Positions 6,378-12,144 of a DNA stretch of 41,444 bases are shown piece after piece (within the stretch, counting starts at the first letter, position 1; each line of letters begins with the position of its first letter). This DNA comes from a virus. Where the stretch lies: the IMG/VR virus record IMGVR_UViG_3300010411_000003, positions 1-41,444 of that record, one strand, 5' to 3'. The notes beneath the pieces were generated by a model. That model made no database searches. It was not told the origin of the DNA and saw only the letters and a list, made by a program, of their open reading frames with translations. The translations under genes and the position numbers were made by a program.

Positions 6378-6578
6378 TCAAACTCTCCAGTCTTCAAATC
6401 CAGGCATTCTGCTATCAAGTTTTGCAGCTTTGCCTATCATTACTTTATAAGCAATTCCCTTACCACGTCTGAATTTGGAGGCTTGTCGAACTGTTGTCTT
6501 AACATTAGCCATTATACAAGCTTTACCAAATATGCTGTCTTTGTTTCTAAACTGAGTATTTGTTAATCTGTTTTTCAT
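6378..6578 (-). CDS. small basic protein (66 aa)
   Basis: Starts MKNRLTNTQFRNKDSIFGKA; a basic protein with VRQASKFRRGKGIAYKV in the centre. AAAGGAGA lies before the ATG. The dispersed palindrome at 6597-6623 lies just upstream on the transcribed strand, so it heads a segment of the leftward unit. No family recognised. Confidence 0.65.
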   Translation of the reverse strand: MKNRLTNTQFRNKDSIFGKACIMANVKTTVRQASKFRRGKGIAYKVMIGKAAKLDSRMPGFEDWRV

Positions 6579-6596
6579 AGTTTCTCCTTTCCTTTT

Positions 6597-6623
6597 AAGA
6601 TTGATTAATAATTGTTCAAACTT
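6597..6623. repeat. dispersed palindrome, copy 2
   Basis: AAGATTGA and TCAAACTT around an AT-rich centre, one mismatch in the arms. Intergenic, 5' of the gene starting at 6578 on the minus strand. Confidence 0.8.
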
Positions 6624-6640
6624 GGTTATTACATATTACC

Positions 6641-6847
6641 TTATTTACTGGGTACTCTGAACCAAAACTTATCACTTATTTTATCATAATACTTTGCGTA
6701 TTTGCAGATATGTGATAAGCCCATAAATCTTGCTGCCTCAACTCCGCTTTTAATGGTGGGCGGGTTGATCTTACCAAGTTTGCAGCGTCTTATTGAATAG
6801 CTGTAATGCTCACACTTCGAACACTTCCTTATTTCTCTTTCAGTCAT
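6641..6847 (-). CDS. small Cys-rich protein, first gene of the leftward operon (68 aa)
   Basis: A 68-residue basic protein starting MTEREIRKCSKCEHYSYS. The cysteines (CSKC, RCKLG, HICKY) form a pattern like small phage zinc proteins where CxxCxHYxxSIRRCKLG binds metal. GAAAGGAGC precedes the ATG. It is the first gene downstream of the predicted promoter at 6912-6940, so it is likely expressed very early. Function unknown. Confidence 0.7.
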   Translation of the reverse strand: MTEREIRKCSKCEHYSYSIRRCKLGKINPPTIKSGVEAARFMGLSHICKYAKYYDKISDKFWFRVPSK

Positions 6848-6869
6848 TGTTTGCTCCTTTCATTTTGTT

Positions 6870-6897
6870 AAGATTAATCAATTTATTGATTCAGTTT
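6870..6897. repeat. degenerate dispersed palindrome
   Basis: Contains the perfect inverted repeat AATCAA-N4-TTGATT (6876-6891) in the same context as the better copies, 5' of a minus-strand gene. The outer arms differ from the consensus. Confidence 0.5.
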
Positions 6898-6911
6898 CAT
6901 TTTCTACCATT

Positions 6912-6940
6912 ACTCTATCATAAAAAATCCCAGATGTCAA
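6912..6940 (-). promoter_or_regulatory. sigma70-like promoter for the leftward operon
   Basis: On the minus strand, TTGACA (6935-6940), a 17-base spacer and TAGAGT (6912-6917). It lies about 65 bases before the first gene of the leftward operon. The -35 is perfect and the -10 matches four of six. Confidence 0.55.
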
Positions 6941-6960
6941 CCCAAATCAACCAGGCATGG

Positions 6961-7436
6961 TGTACGCATGTACGAAAATTTATTTTTCATAATAAAATCA
7001 ACATGTTACAACCCAGCTTGTACGCTGTACGTGTAGGTGTACGGTGTACGGTGTACAATGGTCCCGTTTTGTTAATCAAACTTAGATAATGTAGCTTAAA
7101 TACTCTAAGTACCATATTTTTCCTTAGTCTTATTAAGATATATATTATAATATATTTATATATATATACTTAAAGGTAAAGGGCTTAAAGGGATTAAGCT
7201 TACAGCTTCTAAGTTTGATTACTAAAACAAAAGGGTATGTGTTAGGACGGTGTACACCGTACAAACGTACAACGTACAACTTAGAACAAATATCCAATAA
7301 AATCAATACGTTACGCCCATTTCGTACACCGTACAAAAATACACGGAAACGGCTTGGTATGCCTCCTTAGCCATAACCCATTGAAATCATTGAATAAATT
7401 GCATTCCCGTACATATGTACACATTGTACACCGTAC
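6961..7436. other. GTAC repeat array around an AT-rich core; candidate replication origin
   Basis: This non-coding stretch carries about 17 GTAC-centred sites in clusters with 7-8 base spacing: 6962-6973, 7020-7056, 7252-7277, 7324-7334 and 7409-7436. The clearest unit is GGTGTAC, present as three perfect tandem copies at 7036-7056. Right of the core the same unit appears mainly in the opposite orientation, as GTACACCGTACA. Between the two sides lies an extremely AT-rich run (about 7131-7172). Iterons flanking an easily melted core are typical of replication origins that bind an initiator; an operator array is the alternative. No protein-coding gene is supported between 6848 and 7522. Confidence 0.6.
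7073..7221. repeat. 14-base inverted repeat enclosing the AT-rich core
   Basis: TAATCAAACTTAGA at 7073-7086 is the exact reverse complement of TCTAAGTTTGATTA at 7208-7221. The two arms look like the halves of the dispersed palindrome, in outward order, and enclose the AT-rich segment of the putative origin. Confidence 0.7.
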
Positions 7437-7453
7437 AGGCTTAGTTAGTTATT

Positions 7454-7480
7454 AAGATTGAATAATTATTGTTCAAACTT
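7454..7480. repeat. dispersed palindrome, copy 3
   Basis: AAGATTGA and TCAAACTT around an AT-rich centre. It lies between the stop of the gene at 7523 and the GTAC array. Confidence 0.8.
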
Positions 7481-7522
7481 ATTTATCCCGTCCCTGAGTA
7501 GCCACGCCCGCTGTTGGTTTAA

Positions 7523-7924
7523 TTACTTGGTTTGGTACAGCTTGTCATACATTACCTGGGCCTGTTCCTCAGTTAATTCCAACTTCGCCGCTTCCTCAAA
7601 GAACACCTCAAACGTGGGCTTTCTGACACCGCCGCCGCTGCCGCCTGGTTTGTTCCACTGTCCTGCTACAAGCCTGTCGTAAGTCTCAGTCATGTCTTTA
7701 ATCTTCATTTCGTCACTGGCCCCTTTACCAATACCTGCAATGGAGTCAGCAAGTTTCTGCTTCAGGCCGTAGTAGGTAACCATTTGCTGGGCTTCTGTCA
7801 TGTTCTTGAAGTCAGGGAATAGGGCGATTAGGTCAAACTTTGCCGGCTTACCCTGTACTCCAGTGTACATTGCGTAGCTCCCATCTAACTTCCAACTTGC
7901 CTTCTTCTTGGTTTCTGTAGTCAT
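7523..7924 (-). CDS. hypothetical early protein with its own strong promoter (133 aa)
   Basis: A 133-residue soluble protein starting MTTETKKKASWKLDGSYAMY. It is mostly helical, with a Gly-rich linker (NKPGGSGGGVRKP) near residues 90-100 and a C-terminal helical hairpin (FFEEAAKLELTEEQAQVMYD). I cannot name a family. GGAGGT lies five bases before the ATG and a near-consensus promoter lies about 90 bases upstream, so it is probably made early and abundantly. Its place beside the candidate origin would suit a DNA-binding or replication-accessory protein (inference from position only). It is more GC-rich than the neighbouring early genes. Confidence 0.75.
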   Translation of the reverse strand: MTTETKKKASWKLDGSYAMYTGVQGKPAKFDLIALFPDFKNMTEAQQMVTYYGLKQKLADSIAGIGKGASDEMKIKDMTETYDRLVAGQWNKPGGSGGGVRKPTFEVFFEEAAKLELTEEQAQVMYDKLYQTK

Positions 7925-8016
7925 AGTTTACCTCCATAGTTAGTGCAGGCTATGACTACTCAGGCATAGGATAAATAATTTAAATTTTCAAAGAGCAATT
8001 TTGATCATTTGTCTCA

Positions 8017-8045
8017 ATCATACCAGCAATTTTTCAATTTGTCAA
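8017..8045 (-). promoter_or_regulatory. strong extended -10 sigma70 promoter, leftward
   Basis: On the minus strand, TTGACA (8040-8045), 17 bases, then TGG-TATGAT with the -10 at 8017-8022. A perfect -35, an extended -10 TGn and a five-of-six -10. It drives the gene at 7523-7924. Confidence 0.75.
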
Positions 8046-8262
8046 GTTATTTTTTAACTTATTGAAATCATTGGATATTCTCACGAGTGTTACATTGTGG
8101 TACATGGTGAAATGCCTGGCATAACTACCAGCAATTAGGTATAATTACATATAATTATCCAAGGCCCCTATGACCCCCTTAGGCACTTTCGCTTTATATT
8201 GATACGGTACTCTTTTACACAAGCATAGAAAATAAAATGAGTTACTTAGTTCCAATACAAGC

Positions 8263-8279
8263 ATCAAAATAATTTTGAT
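8263..8279. promoter_or_regulatory. 17-bp perfect palindrome, possible operator
   Basis: ATCAAAAT-A-ATTTTGAT, a perfect inverted repeat 16 bases upstream of the -35 of the rightward promoter. The placement suits an activator or repressor site. The rest of the 464-base gap between 7925 and 8388 holds only promoters and AT-rich sequence. Confidence 0.5.
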
Positions 8280-8295
8280 AGGTGGTGGATTTTGC

Positions 8296-8324
8296 TTGAC
8301 TCCTTGGATATTTTATGCTATATA
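8296..8324 (+). promoter_or_regulatory. sigma70-like promoter for the late genes
   Basis: TTGACT (8296-8301), a 17-base spacer and TATATA (8319-8324), about 65 bases before the first rightward gene. It is the best rightward promoter in the gap. Confidence 0.6.
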
Positions 8325-8388
8325 GGAGTATGAATGATGTAAGCTTTAATGAACTAATGACTACATGAATTGATGAAGAGAGAACTGG

Positions 8389-8850
8389 ATGGGTAAGAAT
8401 CTAATAGATGTAGACCCTGAGACCCTTTGGGACCTTGGAATGAGGGGCCTGACGCAGAAGCAAGCTTCGCAAGAGCTGGGGATTTCTGAATCAACTCTGT
8501 CGAGAAGGCTGGCTAATATTCAAACAAAGCAAGGCCTCCTCATGAAATATAGAGCTCTCCAATCGCTGCAACTAACTGAGCTTCAAGCAAGAGTCCTTGA
8601 AGCAATTACTCCAGGAAAGATCAACGAAGCCCCGCTGAAAGATTTAATTACTTGTTTTAAAATCCTGAAAGATAAAGAGCTTGTTATTGAGGGAAAGCCC
8701 TCAGAGATTAAGGGATTGGTAGGTTATCTGGTAGAATTGGAGAAGAAAGAGTTTGAGCTGAATGTTAAAGTGGACAGTAAAGCTGTTGATGAAGTCATTG
8801 AGATGAGTAAGGATATTAACAATGAAGATTATATTCCAGATCTAGATTAA
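8389..8850 (+). CDS. putative small terminase subunit (HTH protein, 153 aa)
   Basis: Likely recognises the phage packaging site and hands DNA to the large terminase. The N-terminus (about residues 15-45) is a helix-turn-helix, GLTQKQASQELGISESTLSR, followed by long charged helices suited to oligomerisation and an acidic tail (INNEDYIPDLD). Length, HTH plus helical core, and its position as the first late gene two genes before the large terminase all fit a small terminase. The family cannot be fixed by eye, and a transcriptional regulator is the alternative. The ribosome site (GAAGAGAGAAC) is weak. Confidence 0.6.
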   Translation: MGKNLIDVDPETLWDLGMRGLTQKQASQELGISESTLSRRLANIQTKQGLLMKYRALQSLQLTELQARVLEAITPGKINEAPLKDLITCFKILKDKELVIEGKPSEIKGLVGYLVELEKKEFELNVKVDSKAVDEVIEMSKDINNEDYIPDLD

Positions 8851-8858
8851 TCTTCAGT

Positions 8859-8874
8859 CGGTGTGTTTACACCG
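8859..8874 (+). other. short GC-rich hairpin
   Basis: CGGTGT-GTTT-ACACCG, a six-base perfect stem eight bases after the stop of the terminase-like gene. No T-run follows, so it is probably not a terminator. Its arms resemble the GGTGTAC unit of the origin array. Confidence 0.4.
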
Positions 8875-8907
8875 CTTTTATTCGGTACCATAAAGGAAAT
8901 TATTTCT

Positions 8908-9063
8908 GTGCCAAAGAAAGCAGAAAAACAACTGAGGAAGCAAGGAATTGCTAAAGGCCTTTCAGGAGAAAGGCTATCTGCTTACATCTATGGAACGCTG
9001 AGAAAGAAGTTTGGTTGGAAGCCTTCAAAGGGAAGAAAGAAGCTGGCTAAGCCTGGGAGATAA
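8908..9063 (+). CDS. small basic phage protein (51 aa)
   Basis: A short basic protein read from a GTG at 8908 (VPKKAEKQLRKQGIAKG, then a helix with ERLSAYIYGTLRKKFG and a Lys-rich end). It resembles the tiny basic KKAEKxLxKQG proteins common in phage late regions, whose function is unknown. AAAGGAAAT precedes the GTG. A longer version from a GTG at 8863 would start inside a hairpin without a ribosome site and adds a poorly charged, unlikely leader. It sits between the small-terminase candidate and the lysozyme gene. Confidence 0.6.
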   Translation: MPKKAEKQLRKQGIAKGLSGERLSAYIYGTLRKKFGWKPSKGRKKLAKPGR

Positions 9064-9065
9064 AG

Positions 9066-9569
9066 TTGCCAAGAGTAAAGCATATTCCAAGAAGCGATAC
9101 GAAGTATATTAGTTATCAGGATCTTCGGCCTTATGCTACTGAAAGAAGTAACAAGTCCGGAAAATACTTCCGTCCTCTTCTTCAGGGAATAGTCAAGGCA
9201 TCTCAACAAGAAGGAGTTAATCCATACGAAATGCTCGGCTTGGCTCTTCAGGAAACAAATTTTGGTCAGACCTTACCACATCAAGGAAGAAGTGGAGATG
9301 TCTTCAATATCCAGACTGGGAATAAATCTAATCTAAATTATGCTGCTAAGTTTTTGAAGGAAAAGGAAAGAAATGCTAACTCGTTTTTCCAGGGAAAGTT
9401 TGGAAGACCTGCTACAAGAGCTGAGGTTCTTCAATTCTGGGAAGGGCGAGGATATACTCCCTCTGGTAAGCTTGGATGGAGAGATATTCCAACTGGTAAG
9501 GTGATAATGGATCATATAGAGTCACTTAAGAAAAATCCAGGAATAACTAAATTGCTGATGAGACGCTGA
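9066..9569 (+). CDS. virion-associated lysozyme-like transglycosylase
   Basis: Probably cleaves peptidoglycan locally while DNA is injected. Read from a TTG at 9066 with GGGAG just upstream. The lysozyme-fold signature is NPYEMLGLALQETNFGQ, with E63 as the presumed catalytic acid, followed by a GDVFNIQTG segment typical of SLT/glucosaminidase-like enzymes and a second motif, FWEGRGYTPSGKLGW. It lacks a signal peptide, as expected for an enzyme packed into the particle, and lies in the packaging cluster and not with the lysis genes. In T7 an equivalent activity is part of gp16; here it is separate. Exact bond specificity cannot be told. Confidence 0.7.
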   Translation: MPRVKHIPRSDTKYISYQDLRPYATERSNKSGKYFRPLLQGIVKASQQEGVNPYEMLGLALQETNFGQTLPHQGRSGDVFNIQTGNKSNLNYAAKFLKEKERNANSFFQGKFGRPATRAEVLQFWEGRGYTPSGKLGWRDIPTGKVIMDHIESLKKNPGITKLLMRR

Positions 9570-9602
9570 TAGGTTTCAATGAAATAAGTAAGAAATCTAA
9601 AG

Positions 9603-9628
9603 AGTTCGAAAAATAATTAATCAAACTT
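9603..9628. repeat. dispersed palindrome, copy 4, abutting the terminase start
   Basis: AGTTCGA and TCAAACT around an AT-rich centre, ending directly at the ATG of the large terminase gene and occupying the place of a Shine-Dalgarno. Confidence 0.8.
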
Positions 9629-12133
9629 ATGAATCCGAGAATACTTGAAAAGTTAGCACTGTGGAAGCAAAGCCCATTGACATTTGTCACTGAGGCAATT
9701 GGAGCTACGCCTTCTGAGCAGCAGATTGAAGCGCTGGTTAACTTTCCTAAGACCAAACGGCTGACAATCAGGAGTGGTCATGGTTGCCATGCTGCAGGTA
9801 CTATTGTACTTATGGCTAATGGTACTTGTAAATTAGTTGAGGATGTTAAGATTGGTGATCAACTTATGGGGAATGATAGTGCATCAAGAAATGTACTGGA
9901 ACTATATAGAGGAAGAGAACAGATGTATAGAATCCAGTATTATGATGGGACTTATTATGATGTAAATGCTTCGCATAAATTGGCTTTAAGAGCTTGTAGA
10001 GATAAGAACGGATTTAAGAAAGGGGATATAACTGTAGTTACTGTTAAAGATTATCTTAATTGGAATGAAACTGATAAAAGAACTAATCTTGGGTTTAAAG
10101 AAGCAGTTGAACTTCCGGAAATACCAGTGATAATTCCTCCTTATATTCTGGGTTTATGGCTTGGTGATGGGTGGCATAATAGACCAGCATTTACTTCAGT
10201 TGATAAAGATATTATAAGAATTCTTAGGTTATACGCAGGAGATCTTGGATTAAACTTTGAAACAAGAGACGATGGTAAAAGCCATTATATAAGTCCTGGG
10301 TTAATTGGAAAAGCTGGACAAAATGTATTCTTGGAAGGTCTTAAAGCATATGATCTTATTGGTAATAAGCATATACCAATACATTATTTGCTTAATTCAA
10401 AGGAGAATAGATTACATCTGCTTGCAGGACTTTTGGATAGCGATGGGTGGCTTGATCCTAGAAATAAAAGAGTATTTGAAATTACTCAAAAAAGAGAAGA
10501 TCTTGCTCAAGATATACTGTTTCTTGCTCAATCAGTTGGATGTCATGCTACTGTTAAAGCTGTAACTAAAACTTGGAGAAGCAATGGAGAGTTACAGCAA
10601 AATACTTATTATAGAATAAACATATCAAGAAATACAGATATAATTCCTACACAACTTTTGAGAAAAAAGGCTGTTCAAACCGAGTTTGGGTCAAATCTTA
10701 ATTTTGGTTTTAAAGTTATTCCTTTAGAGGAAGATAATTATTATGGCTTTGAGGTTGACGGGAATCATCTTTATATGTTAGCAGATTTTACTGTTACAAG
10801 AAATACAGGAAAGGATGCCTGTGCAAGTTGGATTGTTCTCTGGTTCATGACTACCAGGGCATACCCGAAAGTTGTCTGTACAGCACCCACAGCTAGGCAG
10901 CTTGCGGATATTCTCTGGAGTGAGATCTCGAAGTGGTTAAGAAAGTCTATTCTAACTGATGAATTTATCCTTCAGAAAGACAAAATGTTCCATAAAGATG
11001 CTCCTAAGGAATGGTGGTGCAGAGCAGTTAGTCCTTCAGTAAAGGCGAGTAAGGAGGAGCAGGCTGAAACTCTAGCTGGGTTTCACGGGGATCATCTGTT
11101 GATTATTGCTGATGAGGCAAGTGGTATTCCTGATCCTGTTTATATCCCACTGGAAGGTGCCATGACGCAGGAGGATAATAAAGTCTTGCTGATTGGAAAC
11201 ATGACTCGAAATACAGGATATTTTTATGACACTCACTTTCATAATGAAATTAGGAAAGATTGGAAAAGATTGCACTGGGATAGTCGTTATTCCTCTAATG
11301 TTGATCCCTCTTATCCCAAGTATATGGCTACTAAATACGGCGAGGAAAGTAATGTATTCAGGATTAGGGTCACTGGAGATCCTCCCCTTGATGCTGAGAA
11401 TACCCTTATTCCGCTTGCTTGGGCTCTTCAGTGTATTGGAAATGAGACTCTTGATAATCCAGAGGAGCCTCTTTACCTCGGTGTGGACGTTGCAAGGTAT
11501 GGAGAAGATAAGTCCATTATACTTCCGAGGCAGGGATTAAAGATTTTGCCTTGGGAAGAATTCAGTGGAATGAATACAATAAGTTTAGCTGGTCATGTTG
11601 TTAAGACATTTAACGAACTTAAAGCTGAAGGTGCTGGCGTAGATGAAATTGGTGTAGGCGCTGGGGTTATTGACTGGCTTCATAAGAAACCTGATGGACA
11701 CAGAATCTTTCATGGTATTAGTACTTCTAATTCAAGTAGTGATATTACTAAGTATAACAGATTAAGAGATGAGCTCTGGGTAATGATGAGGGAGAAGTGC
11801 ATGAAGATGCAATATTCATTTCCAGCTGGAACTAAGCTTGAAGAGGAAATGAGTAATGAGCTCTGTAATGAATTGGCTGCTCCAACTTATGACTTTAATC
11901 TTCAAGGTGGGTATAAGGTGGAAAGTAAAAGGCAGATGAAGATAAGGGGAGTTGCAAGTCCAAATATTGCAGATGCTTTAGGTTTAACAGAATATTTCTA
12001 TAATATAGCTTTTAATTTATGGGGAAAGCTGAATATTCATGAGAGGAAGAAGAAATCAGTCCAGCCTGTGCCAAGTAATTATGGGAAGCCAGGACCTGGG
12101 TCAAAGAAAGATAGAAATTGGATGGCTGCATAA
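9629..12133 (+). CDS. terL: large terminase subunit, interrupted by an intein
   Basis: ATP-driven motor and nuclease that packages phage DNA through the portal. The precursor is 834 residues. Residues 1-52 and 393-834 are terminase, giving a normal 494-residue enzyme after splicing. The intein splits the Walker A loop: GHG before it joins TGKDA after it. Further motifs are Walker B (LLIIADEASG, about residue 490) and a RNase H-like nuclease with LGVDVARYGEDKS (about 617), DEIGVGAGV and a final ADALGLTEYF (about 780). Unlike most genes here it has no Shine-Dalgarno; a palindrome lies directly against the ATG, and an in-frame TAA upstream excludes an earlier start. The protein groups by eye with terminases of P22/Bcep22-like podoviruses, but a search is needed to place it. 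Confidence 0.92.
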   Translation: MNPRILEKLALWKQSPLTFVTEAIGATPSEQQIEALVNFPKTKRLTIRSGHGCHAAGTIVLMANGTCKLVEDVKIGDQLMGNDSASRNVLELYRGREQMYRIQYYDGTYYDVNASHKLALRACRDKNGFKKGDITVVTVKDYLNWNETDKRTNLGFKEAVELPEIPVIIPPYILGLWLGDGWHNRPAFTSVDKDIIRILRLYAGDLGLNFETRDDGKSHYISPGLIGKAGQNVFLEGLKAYDLIGNKHIPIHYLLNSKENRLHLLAGLLDSDGWLDPRNKRVFEITQKREDLAQDILFLAQSVGCHATVKAVTKTWRSNGELQQNTYYRINISRNTDIIPTQLLRKKAVQTEFGSNLNFGFKVIPLEEDNYYGFEVDGNHLYMLADFTVTRNTGKDACASWIVLWFMTTRAYPKVVCTAPTARQLADILWSEISKWLRKSILTDEFILQKDKMFHKDAPKEWWCRAVSPSVKASKEEQAETLAGFHGDHLLIIADEASGIPDPVYIPLEGAMTQEDNKVLLIGNMTRNTGYFYDTHFHNEIRKDWKRLHWDSRYSSNVDPSYPKYMATKYGEESNVFRIRVTGDPPLDAENTLIPLAWALQCIGNETLDNPEEPLYLGVDVARYGEDKSIILPRQGLKILPWEEFSGMNTISLAGHVVKTFNELKAEGAGVDEIGVGAGVIDWLHKKPDGHRIFHGISTSNSSSDITKYNRLRDELWVMMREKCMKMQYSFPAGTKLEEEMSNELCNELAAPTYDFNLQGGYKVESKRQMKIRGVASPNIADALGLTEYFYNIAFNLWGKLNIHERKKKSVQPVPSNYGKPGPGSKKDRNWMAA
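9785..10804 (+). mobile_element. LAGLIDADG intein in the terminase Walker A loop (340 aa)
   Basis: Self-splicing protein element with a homing endonuclease. It starts at C53 (CHAAGTIVLMANGTCKLVED, block A) with a block B histidine in NASHKLAL. Two LAGLIDADG motifs follow, ILGLWLGDG (about residue 173) and LLAGLLDSDG (about 264). It ends in block F/G, GFEVDGNHLYMLADFTVTRN, with the terminal Asn and Thr as the +1 residue. The penultimate residue is Arg in place of the usual His, which occurs in some active inteins but can slow splicing. Both endonuclease acidic residues are present, so it could still be mobile. Confidence 0.92.
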
Positions 12134-12144
12134 AGGAATAAACT

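Noticed and set aside
6793-7089. 98-codon plus-strand frame from within the 6641-6847 gene
   Set aside because: It overlaps a real gene in antisense and continues into the repeat array; no ribosome site or recognisable protein.
7145-7336. 63-codon minus-strand frame through the GTAC/AT-rich region
   Set aside because: It runs across repeats and the AT-rich core, has no ribosome site, and its sequence is low-complexity.
8330-8368. 12-codon leader frame after the late promoter
   Set aside because: The ribosome site is one base from the ATG and the peptide is too short to support.
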